From NCBI GenBank assembly GCA_002102555.1, contig MCFL01000037.1, forward strand, positions 124,001-188,000: a stretch of DNA of 64,000 nt, written 5' to 3'. The position numbers and the translations under genes are program-made. Positions 20,938 through 31,566 of the stretch are shown piece by piece. Position 1 is the stretch's first letter. Each line of letters opens with the position of its first letter. A model generated the notes under the pieces. It made no database searches and was not told where the DNA came from. It worked only from the letters and a program-made list of their open reading frames with translations. Origin of the DNA: Catenaria anguillulae PL171. Its lineage: Eukaryota; Blastocladiomycota; Blastocladiomycetes; Blastocladiales; Catenariaceae.

Positions 20938-22824
20938 ATGTCACACCCACATCCCCCGCCAAAGCCCAGCAACGACAAGCGCACGCTGACCCGCCGATTT
21001 GAGATTGCCGTCACGTGCAAAAAGACAAAGACGTATGCCGACGGCGACCCGAACCGCCCCTGGTACCGCTTCCAGCTCGCCCTCATCCCAAAGCACCTCG
21101 CCCACCTCGTCGACCGCGTCCAGCTCAAACTCGACCCGTCGTACGAGGTCGACACACGCACCGTCCGCGACCCCTTTGTCTTCAGCGAAAAGGCTTGGGG
21201 GCAGTATCCGATCCAGATCACCGTCTTCCCAAAGGCCGAGTTCAACCACCCGCCCATCCACGTCCCGCACTTGGATCTCGTCCTCACAAAGTCGCGCTAC
21301 ACCGAGGCCCGCGTGCTGGCCTTTCGCAACTTGCCCGATGACATCAAGAAAAAGTACTTTTCCTCAACAGGCCCTCCCAGCTCAGAGTCGTCGTCGCTGG
21401 GTCAGCCGCCCTCTAACAACTCGTCGTCAAGCGATCTGTCAACCACTGCTTCCACACCGATCGAATCCACTTCGCCGCGCCATCTCTCGCCCCCGCCCGT
21501 GCCAGCAGGAAGCACCACGGGGCAGCCAAAGAATGGCCGCAAGGCAGTTACAGGTGCTGGCAGTGGTGGCCGCGAGCGCAAAGTGTCTTCTACTTCGGCT
21601 GCATCCCGCCCGCCCGTCTCTGCCGCTGCTTCACGAGCACCCGTGTCTCAATCGGCCGGACGCGCCAAGCCCGCATCATTGGCTGCCAACCGTCCACCTG
21701 CGCCTTCCAAGCGCAAGGCCGTCGATCCGTCGCTCCCGACTCCATCGAGCCCCGAACGGCCCACAAAACGCATGAAACCCGCCGTGGCTCCACCATCCGC
21801 CGCTACTGGAGGTGGTGGCGTTGCTGCCATGCTTGGTCTCGCCTCGCACCCGCCCGCCGCAGCAAAACGGTCCGCGGCAGCTACCGGCACCGCTGCCGCA
21901 CGCAAACCGCCCACCTCCTCCTCGGTGTCATCCATTCTCCCAACCCACAAGATTCCTGATGATCGTATTCCACGCATCACCAACCCACACTCGGCCGCGC
22001 ATGCGCTCGTCCGTTCACCCCCACCCACCTCGTTCAATCTGCCGTCGCGGCCCATGCTGCCGAGCTCGCCGCCGCCGCCCATGCTGCTCCCTGCATCTGC
22101 CGTGAAGCCCGCCGACACTGCTCCGACGACAGCAAGGCACACGAGCAATGGGATTACCGTGCGGCGCGTCGAAGGGCACCAGCCGGTTGCACCCTCGGGC
22201 CCGGCGTATTCCGGCTCAAAGGCCGTGTTGCGGTCGCCGCCATCTGCTGCGCCTACATTGCCTGCCACTGGCGGTAATGTGCCGTTGTCATCAACATCAT
22301 CGGGAGCCACCCATGCCACCCCGTCTCGCGCGGCGTCGAATCCGTCGCTCCAGTTGCCTGCCAAACCCACCATTGCACCGCCCCCGCCTCTATCATCATC
22401 GTCGTCATCGTCGCTCACGTCAACACCCGTATTGGGCAATCCCAAGCTGATGCATCCGCCCTTGTCGCATCATCACTCGACACCAACACGTCCCGCGTCG
22501 GCCGCCAGCCTGAACGCACCTTTGTCCATGTCCTCTTCGCCGCAAATGCCCATGGTTCTCCCGAAACCCGACCCGGACCAGCGCGAAAAGCTCAAGGACG
22601 TGCTTGCGCGCATTTCGCCAGCAACCTGCCTTGAGCTCGTCAAGTACTTGTATGCGCGCAAGTGTGTTGTGAGCGCAAGCACCGACAAGGCGGGCGCGAG
22701 CGAAAACGTGGCCGTTTATGACAAGGTGGGCAATGCGCTCGTGCTGGATGTTTGGCGGGTGCCTGCAGACGTGGTCAGGGACTTGTGGGTGTTTGTGAGG
22801 GAGCAAGGGTTGGCTGGTGTCTAG
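20938..22824 (+). CDS. YEATS-domain protein, AF9/Taf14-like
   Basis: A chromatin reader of acylated histone lysines found in TFIID, SWI/SNF, NuA4 and super-elongation complexes. 628 residues, one exon, start MSHPHPPPKPSND at 20938. The YEATS fold is at about 15-130: RFEIAVTCKKTKTY, NRPWYRFQLALIP, LVDRVQLKLDPSYE, RTVRDPFVFSEKAWGQYPIQ, ITVFPKAEFN, LDLVLTKSRY. Residues 150-530 are a disordered Ser/Pro/Ala region with basic patches. The last 80 residues (REKLKDVLARISPATCLELVK onwards) are helical with a short beta segment (VAVYDKVGNALVLDVW), a candidate partner-binding domain at the position of the ANC1/AHD region of AF9. Which complex it belongs to cannot be told from sequence. Confidence 0.85.
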   Translation: MSHPHPPPKPSNDKRTLTRRFEIAVTCKKTKTYADGDPNRPWYRFQLALIPKHLAHLVDRVQLKLDPSYEVDTRTVRDPFVFSEKAWGQYPIQITVFPKAEFNHPPIHVPHLDLVLTKSRYTEARVLAFRNLPDDIKKKYFSSTGPPSSESSSLGQPPSNNSSSSDLSTTASTPIESTSPRHLSPPPVPAGSTTGQPKNGRKAVTGAGSGGRERKVSSTSAASRPPVSAAASRAPVSQSAGRAKPASLAANRPPAPSKRKAVDPSLPTPSSPERPTKRMKPAVAPPSAATGGGGVAAMLGLASHPPAAAKRSAAATGTAAARKPPTSSSVSSILPTHKIPDDRIPRITNPHSAAHALVRSPPPTSFNLPSRPMLPSSPPPPMLLPASAVKPADTAPTTARHTSNGITVRRVEGHQPVAPSGPAYSGSKAVLRSPPSAAPTLPATGGNVPLSSTSSGATHATPSRAASNPSLQLPAKPTIAPPPPLSSSSSSSLTSTPVLGNPKLMHPPLSHHHSTPTRPASAASLNAPLSMSSSPQMPMVLPKPDPDQREKLKDVLARISPATCLELVKYLYARKCVVSASTDKAGASENVAVYDKVGNALVLDVWRVPADVVRDLWVFVREQGLAGV

Positions 22825-22871
22825 CAGGGTGATTTCGCATGTTTGGTGGCCTGACTGGTGGCTGTTTGTTG

Positions 22872-23074
22872 GTTTTTTTTATTTTTTTTTTATTTTTTTT
22901 TTATTTTTTTTTTTTATTTTTTTTATTTTTTTTTTATTTTTTTTTTATTTTTTTTATTTTTTTTTTTTATTTTTTTTTATTTTTTTTTTTATTTTTTTAT
23001 TTTTTTTTTTTATTTTTTTTTTTTATTTTTTTTTTATTTTTTTTTTATTTTTTTTATTTTTTTTTTTTTTTTTT
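22872..23074 (+). repeat. 200-bp T-rich array of T-runs punctuated by single A
   Basis: About 200 bp consisting solely of runs of roughly 7-14 T separated by single A residues, between the stop of the YEATS gene (22824) and the stop of the convergent carrier gene (23280). The plus-strand bias is absolute. It creates spurious Phe-rich open frames in all three plus frames. It could be a degenerated poly(A)-derived tail, a slippage-expanded tract, or a transcription-termination/polyadenylation zone. Confidence 0.95.
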
Positions 23075-23279
23075 CGTTTGCTCATGTACCTTGATTACCC
23101 TATTCGCTCCTTCGTTCTTGGTCTTGCGTTGGCTGGTGTCTGTCCCTGCTCGCTCCTTGTTGTCCTCTTTTTGCATACCGCATAGGATAGTCCATAAAAT
23201 CATCGAATCAAATTTCTATGTGTTTACCGTCTCGTCATTTACTAGAACACGCCGCTTGCTGCTTGCTGACACCTCTCAC

Positions 23280-24490
23280 TCACACTTTGCGCCTGGCCGC
23301 CTCCCACCGCTCGCACCAACCCCTGGCCACCTCAAACGCCCAAAACGTGACTGCCGAACTGGGCCCGGCCTTTGCGATTCCCGGCACCAACCCACGATAC
23401 AAAGCGCGCACGCCCTCGCGCTGCACAATCAGAGCGCCCACACGCCACCACGTCCGATCCACATATTTGGGGGCCGCCACCACGTACTGGGCGCGAGCGG
23501 GGCCCTGCACCTGCACGCGCTTGCGAATCGTGTCGAGCGGATACACGCCAAACTTTGCACATGCGCCCGCAAGAGCCCCGCACACGACTGCATCCGAGCC
23601 TGACGGCAGTGCGGGGATCGACCGGTACATGGGTAAGAGCAACTCATAGGTGCCGAACGTCAGCGACATGTACGGAAAGATTTGCAGAATCGAAGGGCCA
23701 ACGCCTAAATAAAACCCGCGGATCCCTTCGCTGGCATAGATCTGGCGCACAGCACCCGCAAGTGACGAGTACACCTTGTCTTTGCCCGACGGTTGCATGG
23801 CAAACCGAGTGCGAAGCAGGTCAAACGGGTAGCTTGCGGCCGTAGCCACGCCGCCCGCCACACCACCAGCAATAAATTTGGACCCGGAAGTGTCGCCCAG
23901 GTAAGCGCAGGCGACCGAGTAGGTCCAGAATTGCACGGCGCCGTAGCACAGGTACAGCAGTTCGGCGGGTAGGTTGCCTTTCCAGAATGCGAGAGGGCCT
24001 TCGTCACGCGCGATCCGCAGGCATGCCGACCAGAAAGATGGGTACATGCGCATGGAAGGTGTTGGGTGGTGTGGTTGCAGCTAAATGGAATATCGGGTTA
24101 ATCCAAGGGTCAGTCGGCGAACGAGTGGGTGCAAGACGGATGCAAATAGAGGGTGTGGTCAACCTGAAGCCGGATTTTCACCACGTCAATTGGCGAAATG
24201 ACCATCCTGGCAGTCATGCCGGCGAAGCCTCCGCAAAGGGCGTTTTGGGTGGGTGAGAGCTTGAATTTGGGGGGTGGTCGGTCAACTGTGGATGCTGAAA
24301 CGGGGATATACAACGTTGAGCGACATTCCATGCTCTCCGGCACTCTGCCAGCATGTGGCTGTGGACACATACACATGGTTGGAGCTGGGGTGGGGCTGGC
24401 CGACGCACTTGCTGTTGGCGTTGCCAGGGACAGAATGTCGGATCCAGTGGTTACGGATGTCTGTGTCGGTGCAACGGCTAGTGCATTCAT
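23280..24490 (-). CDS. Mitochondrial carrier (SLC25), thiamine-pyrophosphate-carrier-like
   Basis: Exons 24490-24164 and 24080-23280 make 375 residues; the intron (donor GTTGAC) follows the first signature exactly. Three carrier repeats are seen. Repeat 1: NALCGGFAGMTARMV plus SPIDVVKIRLQ. Repeat 2: FIAGGVAGGVATAASYPFDLLRTRF. Repeat 3: VVCGALAGACAKFGVYPLDTIRKRVQVQG. Each has the PX[DE]XX[KR] motif (S/Y-P-I-D, Y-P-F-D, Y-P-L-D). Spacer motifs include FWKGNLPAELLYLCYGAVQF and YRGLVPGIAKAGPSSAVTFW. YPFDLLRTRFA and YPLDTIRKR best recall the Tpc1/SLC25A19 group, which imports thiamine pyrophosphate, but substrate is inferred. The N-terminal 80 residues are an unusually long Ser/Thr/Pro-rich extension. 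Confidence 0.88.
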
Positions 24491-24874
24491 GGTTGCTGAG
24501 AGTCTTGATGGGATTTAGTCATTCAGTTGCCCGTCCATCAAGCGTGGGAGAATTAGCCAATATTCAAGAAGTATGGTTGTCCTCGAGCGTTCGAGAGCTT
24601 CGTTCTGGAACTCGTGCGAATCAAGCAGAGAAGATTCATTGGGCGTAATGAAGGAGCAATGTCACAAAGTTCAATGCATGCAAGACAATGTGCCAGTCGA
24701 CATTACTGTCAATGTTGCCGAAAGGCAGTCTCGCCCTCGTCACACCTGCTTTACCTGGCCGAACCGAGCCAACGCAGGCCCAACTTGGAAGCTCTCAGAG
24801 CCCCGTTCCCCTTTTCGGGCAAGCGACTTGCAGGACACCAAACCCCCGCGTTAGTTTTGCCACAGCGCCAGAGC
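24491..24874. other. Intergenic between carrier and module-B gene
   Basis: Divergent starts flank this stretch, so both promoters probably lie here. Open frames within it have no recognisable content. Confidence 0.45.
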
Positions 24875-25474
24875 ATGTCCACACCTATGTGCCCGTGCCT
24901 GACGGACCAGGACTTGTTGCTTGGTAAGTGGTACCATTCCATCCTGTCTCGCGACTTCGTTCTTCCTGCGCTTGATCACCGCAACCTCATTTCAACGTGG
25001 CATACCGAATCCAGGCATTGATACTTGGCTACCGCGCATGGATCAACAACCTCCTGCCCTACCCAAGAATCGCCAAGTTTGTTTTATCGTCATGAAGCCA
25101 AGCCAATTCCTGATTACACACCAAAACCAAATCCCGCGCTTGCTCGGCCATTGTCGCGACTTTGACAAATCTGCCGTCTACTCGCTGCCTGTGCTCAACA
25201 TTGTTCTCAACACGCTACTTCCCACGTCCATGACGCCTGTCGTCACGCGTATGCCCGAACCCGCGGCCAAAGTGACGGCCACTCTGATTGTGATTCCGGG
25301 CGTGATTGGCTGTGATCGAGATTGCCGCCGTCAAGTCTCGAGTCTCGACCGTGGGAACGTCAGTTTTGTCCATGGGTGGCGTCGCCAGCTTGTCGAGTAA
25401 CGGTCCAAGTGCGCCGGTTCCTTACGGTGGACGCATCCGGTTGACCGACAATTCCAGGCCGCTGCGAATGTGAC
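24875..25474 (+). CDS. Small gene carrying dispersed module B (frame break near 25.31 kb)
   Basis: Start ATG 24875 (MSTPMCPCLTDQDLLLG), a canonical intron 24924-25014 (GTAAGT...CCAG), then GIDTWLPRMDQQPPALPKN. Next comes the module also seen at 8.4-8.7 kb: IPRLLGHCRDFDKSAVYSLP, VLNIVLNTLLPTSMTPVVT, TLIVIPGVIG. The present frame stops at 25400, but the sequence after IPGVIG reads sensibly only in the neighbouring frame (AVIEIAAVKSRVSTVG, then a Ser/Gly-rich end to about 25474), as if one base were missing near 25310. The IPGV-centred hydrophobic segment vaguely recalls DUF4112-type proteins; this is a weak impression. Function unknown. May be a pseudogene. Confidence 0.5.
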
Positions 25475-25725
25475 GAAGCTGTCGTGAAGACAAGGAGCGG
25501 AAACGATTGATAGGATGGGTGTTTGCTGATTTGTTTGGAGTTCGCAGTTGGTACCACGACAGAGTACTCAGGTCGACCGACGGTGGTGATCTCATGACAT
25601 TCTTGGAGGTCGAAACAAGAAGAGAAATGTACTAAGGAGTTACAACTGAAGATATCAATAGCAAAGTCAAAAGAAAAAACGTCTTACGGACTCTCAAAGC
25701 TCAACAACATGGCCATGGGAAGTCC

Positions 25726-27047
25726 TCAATGATGATGTCCGTGATGCGGCAAGACGGGTGTGGCAGCAGGTGACGCGGCAGCGCTCTGCGGTGTCGACGA
25801 GACCCCCAACCCAACGGCACCCTCGTTGCGCAATTGCTTGTGCCACAGCTCGTGGTATAAGCCACCCTCGCCCTTTGCCAATAACTCTTCGTGTGTGCCG
25901 AGTTCAACCACTTGGCCCGATTTGAGCACGGCAATGGCGTCGGCCGACATAATCTGTGCAGAACAGCAACGAGTAAGTACGTTACGATCTATGGGAGCTG
26001 ATGTACTTGAATCGAGCAAGCATACGGTGGACAGGCGGTGAGCAATCACAAGCGTCGTCTTGTCTTTGCACAAGTCTTGCAGCGCAGCCTGGATCAGTCG
26101 CTCGGTACTCGAGTCGAGGGCGGACGTGGCTGAGCCATGCAATCGATTAGCCAGATTGGCGCATCAGTAGACCGAGATAGGAAAACAAAGGATATCATAC
26201 CTTCATCGAGCAAAATCAAGGACGGATTCTTAAGAATGGTCCGAGCAATCGCAACACGCTGACGCTCGCCACCACTCAAGCGCAATCCACGTTCGCCCAC
26301 GACTGTATCATACGCCTTGGGGAACGTCATGATCTTGTCGTGAATCTGAGCCGCGCGTGCGGCCGCATACACCTCCTCGTCGGATGCGGTCGGGCGCGCG
26401 TACCGAATATTGTACATGAGCGTGTCGTTAACTGGGGTGCATGGAACAGTGTCAGCTGCATCACACGGCGTGGACAAAAAAAAACTGGACGGACACATGA
26501 CTGGATCCTGCGGCACAACCCCGATCGCCTGCCTCAAACTCGTTTGCGTCACCTGGCGCAAATCCTGTCCATCAATCGTGATGGTGCCGCTCGACACATC
26601 GTGGAATCGGAACAAGAGCTTGAGCAAGGTTGATTTGCCGCCGCCAGATTCACCCACGAGCGCCACTGTTTTGCCCGCCGGAATATTGAGCGACAGATTG
26701 CGAAGCGCAGTTTGGCCCTCGCCATACGAGAAGCTCACGTCGTGGAATTCCACATTGCCGCCTTGCAACACCATTGGTTTGGCGCCGGGCACATCCTTGA
26801 CATCTGCGCAAGCATGATCGGGTATGAGCATCGTCAGTTGCCGCGACCAGGTCTCGCGTTTTATCGGGCTTGCTGGATCCGTACCTGCGTCCTCGTCGAA
26901 TAGGGCGAGCAGTTTCTCCATGTCGATAAAGTTTTGTTGAATGACACGGTACATTGTGCCAAACCAGTTGAGAGGTCCTGCGAGTTGGAGGAGCTGCAAC
27001 CAACGAGGTGAGGACAAGTGCATGCGACTGCCGAATGGTCGGGAAAG

Positions 27048-27078
<31 letters not shown>

Positions 27079-29059
27079 CATACATAAGTCACAAACAGTG
27101 CCAAATCACCGACCGTGAGCTGGTGGTGCGTCACCCGGTACCTGAAAATTGACCCGTCCCATTAGTCATTATGTAGGGCACAGAAAAGATGAAAGCAAAA
27201 GCAAAGACAAACGCGCAAAGCAAGAGGCCAACAAGCAGCCCCAGTGTAATCACAAGGTTTTGCGACACATTGAGTAGTTGCAAACTGGCGCTCGACTTGA
27301 AATCGGCCTTGTTGTAGTTGGCAATGGCCTTGTCGTAACGCTGGATCTCAAACTGTTCGGCGCCATAGTACTTGACGGTCTCGTAATTCAAGAGTGAGTC
27401 GACGCCGATTTGCGAGGTACGGTTGTCGAGCTCAATCATCTCACGGCGGAAGGCCGTTCGCCATTCCGTGATGAGAACCGTGAGGAAGATGTATGCGGCC
27501 ATGGTCACAATGACAATCACGCCTGTACTCGTGCGCAAAGGAAAGGGATCAGTGACGAGGCAAAGCGACGGGGTGACAGAGGAGGCAATCCGCACCAAAG
27601 TAGATGTCAAACTCGACAATGAAATAAATGATGGCGATCGAGATATCGGCAATCACGGGCAGCAGGGTAAACAGCAGCATCTGCAGCAGCGACACAATGG
27701 ACGACGTGCCACGGTCGAGCACACGCAGCACCTCGCCCGTCTTGCGGTTCACATGCCACCTCAGCGACAAGCTGTGCAAGTGCTGGAACATGCGCACGGA
27801 CAAGTGGCGAGTCGTGTACTGGCCAACGGGCAGCCACAAGAACGATTGCAAGTTGGACAGCATGCCCGATTGCATGAACCGGAACACGCAGAACAAGAGA
27901 ATGGAGCGCGTTGGGAACCGGTACTCTGTCAGCTCGTTGAGAATTTCCTTATACTGCATGGGCGTCAGAACGACAATCACGCGACCTGCGAAAAGACACA
28001 CGAGAGCAAGGCCCACAAGGATTTGGAGGCCGGGGCGGTTTACGGGCCAGAGGAATGGGAGAAGAGTGCGCAGTTTCGCAGTTGCGCTTTTCATGAGACT
28101 GGCGGTCCCAGGTGCATCGGCGGTGGCAGAGCGGCCTCGGCTGGCTTGGGCATCGGTCGGGTTGAATGGGGCAGAGCGGGTGTATGGGTGCACGACAAAT
28201 GCGGTGATGACAAGGAGCATGACGAGAATGTAACGCAGCATCCACGAGGCAAAGAGGTATTCGTCGAACGGATCAATGACGGAAACTATTACAGGGCATC
28301 ACTAGTGTCAGTCACGCAGGAAAACAAACGAGGACGACAGTTGTTGGTCAACACACTTGCGTTGGAGAGGGCATTCATGATCCAGTTGGAAAAGGCAAAT
28401 GATTCGGTGATAAAGTACACCAACCAATACCCAGCAGTCTACATCCACAAGTTGCCATCAGTTCATTTCTTGAGACCGTTGACTGCGCGGCAGATCATGG
28501 GCGAAAACGAGCCAATGGCCAGCCGTACCATCCAAGAAAAGGTCTCGGTCTTTTTGACTTCCTCGTTGAATACAACCCGGTTGATGCCAAACGCAAACAG
28601 GGCCACAAATGACCACGCGTACATGACGCCGACCCAAATGCCGCGGGATCCGCCAATAACCGTCAGGGTGACCAAGTCGATTGCAAGGAGCACCTTGATG
28701 CTTGTCAGGCACCAGCGAATGCAAGTCAATAGCCCCGGCCTGGCCTTGCGCACGCCCGTCAGCGGGTGGTGATCGCCAACCGCGGCTTCCGCATCCGACA
28801 TTGGCAAGCGAATGTAGCCGAGGGACGATAGGCGGCGCCAAGCCCATGCGCCCCAAATGGTACTGTAGAGGACGAGGGCCAGGGCGGCGGCCGGGTAAAG
28901 GACACACGGGTCGTAGGGAGCGTCGTGGAGCAGGCCAGGAGGGCACAGCCACGGAACGTGGATGCCGCCGGATGGGCGGCCGGGAAGAGGGCCGCTGTCC
29001 ATCCTGGTCATGGATTTCGAGGGATCCGACATCGGCGGATTTGGCGGAAATGAATGCAT
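25726..29059 (-). CDS. HMT1: HMT1/ABCB6-type ABC half-transporter
   Basis: A vacuolar or mitochondrial half-transporter of the heavy-metal-tolerance family (S. pombe Hmt1, human ABCB6), which exports thiol conjugates or tetrapyrroles. From the ATG at 29059, about five hydrophobic segments form TMD0 ([37 protein letters not shown]). The six-helix domain follows ([16 protein letters not shown] ... [54 protein letters not shown]). The nucleotide-binding domain has Walker A ([12 protein letters not shown]), Q-loop (GVVPQD), signature [12 protein letters not shown], Walker B LILLDEATSALD assembled across an intron, and H-loop VIAHRLSTV. It ends in a His-rich GHHH. At least seven short introns are implied; exact boundaries are not fully resolved. 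No catalytic residue is missing. Confidence 0.9.
27051..27078 (-). repeat. 28-base homopolymer inside an HMT1 intron
   Basis: A run of 28 A on the plus strand, so a 28-T tract in the transcript-sense strand directly after a GTATGT donor. Comparable T tracts lie beside the acceptors of the STRAD-like gene (14889-14914), the RS-rich gene (near 44130) and the transposase gene (61700-61710). Confidence 0.9.
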
Positions 29060-31566
29060 TGCTCAGTGTCTTCGAGATCTGTCAGTGACAGTGAGAGGAC
29101 GACAATGACTGTTTGTAACGGGAACAATTGACGGATACACGTTCTTCAGCGATCAGCAGCTGTCAGCAGCCGGACATGGACCCGGATGGTATCTCATCAT
29201 TAAGGCGACAAGGGTCGATCGCCTCCAGCCAATCAGAAGCGCGGATTCGCGTCGATCCCCTGACTTCCAACCAATCAGAAGCGCGGATTCGTGTCGATCC
29301 CCTCAATGCTGATTAATCACCTCATTAATTGCGCATACATTGGTGATTTAAATGAATTTATCATCGCAGATCCATCCAACTGAAGCAGCTGATGTTTGCA
29401 TCACGGATTGCATCACCTCTTCACTCACTCTTTGCTTTGGAAGAAATCGGCGAGCCTTCTCATTGTTGCTTCTCATTCACGCTGATCCCATTCAAACCTC
29501 TGCATCTCTTGGCTTGCTCTTCTTTTGCGCATGTTGCCAATGAACTGAGATGCGCACTCCATTCGATCATGATCCGTTGACGTTGCGGTTACCTCTGCGT
29601 CCAAACCGGCCGGGCACTGCGCATCGATCACCGCCAGCCGACGCCCCCAACGCCGGGCGCCGCCACCGCCCCCCCCCCCCCGCTCACTCGCTTCAGCGGC
29701 CGACACCAACGATTTTCCTACCTGCCATGAACTATTCTCCCTCCCTTTGATCCCGATTCGGCGGCGCCCCGCATCGCTTCGACGGCTGGCCAGCATGCGT
29801 CCTCGGTTGGTTTCTCGGCCCTGCTTTCCACCACGCTGAAGCCCGAGTCAACGCCTCAGTTGGCGCTTCCAGTCTCGATTCGATCCTCGGACTTGCGTTA
29901 TCCGTCTCGCCCACCGTCCACAAGCGACCAGTCGTGTCTGTTCCTGTTGTCGGCCACTGTTGGATCGACCGGGGAGTTGCAGGCACGCTTTCACACGTCT
30001 ACGACGCGGTTTTCTTCGTTGAGATGTGACGAAAAGTGACGGGAAATGTGTGGGTCGCGTGTCTGTGCACGCCGTGTTGGTATGCGTATTGACGCGGGCA
30101 AGGATACGTTGGCAATGTAATGGATGCGTGGGACGGCACTCATTGACGGTATGATTTGGTCGGGCGCCTGAGCGGCAAAGCATTTACTCACTTCCGTCAA
30201 GGACGACGATTCCGATTGGTCAAGGATTTGCTCATGCCTGCGAGGCGGTCAATACACGGACCACGGGTTGTACGGGCTGCACGGGTCGTGCTTGAATAAG
30301 GGAATGCTTGCGCGATCCGCGCGATACGTGGGATGGTTGGGTCGCACTGGGATGCACTGGATACGCAACGCCAGTTGGTGGGTGACACGGGCGCGGAATC
30401 ATTGGGACCAGTAGGACACGCGGGATGCGTTGGGTCAGGCGCTGCTGTTCGGTAACTGGAATGTGTGATGAGCGTGCTGGATGAGTGTTGGCCAGTTTTC
30501 AGAGGAATACGTTGGTGGTACAAGAGAGTTTGCAGGGTCGACGCAAGAGCAGGTGGTGAGCCTGTTTATCGGTCGCAGGCATGAATGGGTGACAAGACGG
30601 TTGTGGAAGTATGCGGATTGATGTTGGTTTCGTTGTCCATGTATCTGCCAATATCTGTTCCACTTCCATTCATGTGTTTCTTGCTGTGGGACTAATTTAC
30701 CATCCTTGCCAATGCGGTGTCTGTCAATGTACAACTTTCACTTGCAATGGAGCATCAATCTGTCTGGAAATCCGTTGGGGGTGCTCCTTGACTGACTCGA
30801 GTCGGAGACGGCCACGTTGGAACAGTCACCTTCACCCCGATCTTTCAAGCTGACTGTGGCCGGGCAACGCCGGCGGGTCGCGCTAGTTGTAAATCAATAT
30901 CGAAACGAGGGCGAGACAACAGAAAAGTCACGACTGGCGACTCAACTAGCCAACGCCATTTGCCGATACTTGATACACAGTATAGTCAGATACACTTCAC
31001 CAAATTTCTCATTCTTCTCGGCCGCCTGGAACCTGGTCTGAGCAGTTCACGAGCTCGCGGGACAGGAAAGTACGACGGGTACGTCATTCAGATGCAGCGG
31101 AGGAGACATGGGAACGCTGTAATGGAAAGTAGATAAAGTACATGAGAATACATATGGAACTCAAAAACGATAGGCAGACAACAAGATCTCCCCCCCCCCC
31201 CCCCAGTCGTTCAATTCTCTCGATTACGTCCCAATTACGCCCTCAATTTAGCAAGCTTTGCTTCGCTCACCAATCCCATGTCTACCCACCCTTAAAATTT
31301 GCGCCCATTGAGATCCTTGTCTCACCTTTCAAGACTGCTTCTGGACACTTCATCCTCAGACCCGATACTTTCCGCACGAAGGCAAACAATGCTGTCGAAT
31401 TCGCTTGTTTCGTATGTACTTCACAAATCTCTTCTTCTGGCGCTCCTTTTCGAAACTTGAAATCGCAACCTGAATGCCAACTTGATGCTGAGTTCCAGTC
31501 ACATGCGATTGGGTTTACAGCGAAATGAATTTCATGTTAACGTCTCAAAAAGAACCAGCAGTGATT
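29060..31566. other. Long gene-poor region
   Basis: 2.5 kb between the HMT1 start and the DRC2 stop. It contains C-homopolymers (29666-29680 and 31189-31204), a 42-bp tandem duplication with CCAAT boxes (29229-29303), and AT-rich sequence at 29300-29600. A 128-codon plus-strand frame (31142-31528) overlaps the C-run; part of it (about 31270-31400) has balanced amino-acid composition, but it lacks homology I recognise and I do not call it a gene. No RNA gene found. Confidence 0.45.
29229..29303. repeat. Two-copy 42-bp tandem repeat containing CCAAT boxes
   Basis: Two copies, 29229-29261 and 29271-29303, share 33 bases with a single C/T difference and begin with CCAATCAGAAGCGCGG. Each ends in GTCGATCCCCT. 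They lie about 170-240 bp upstream of the HMT1-like start codon (29059). CCAATCA is the core of CBF/HAP (NF-Y) binding sites, so a duplicated regulatory element for HMT1 is plausible. Confidence 0.85.

Noticed and set aside
21648-22445. 265-codon minus-strand frame
   Set aside because: Antisense shadow of the YEATS gene; Gly/Ala/Asp-rich composition follows from the complementary Ser/Pro codons.
22817-23185. Phe/Ile-rich open frames of 70-250 codons in three plus frames
   Set aside because: They are products of the T-run array; no initiation context or domain, and all three frames are open only because TTT and ATT are sense codons.
27423-28772. 449-codon plus-strand frame
   Set aside because: Lies antisense to the HMT1 transmembrane exons and carries no domain.
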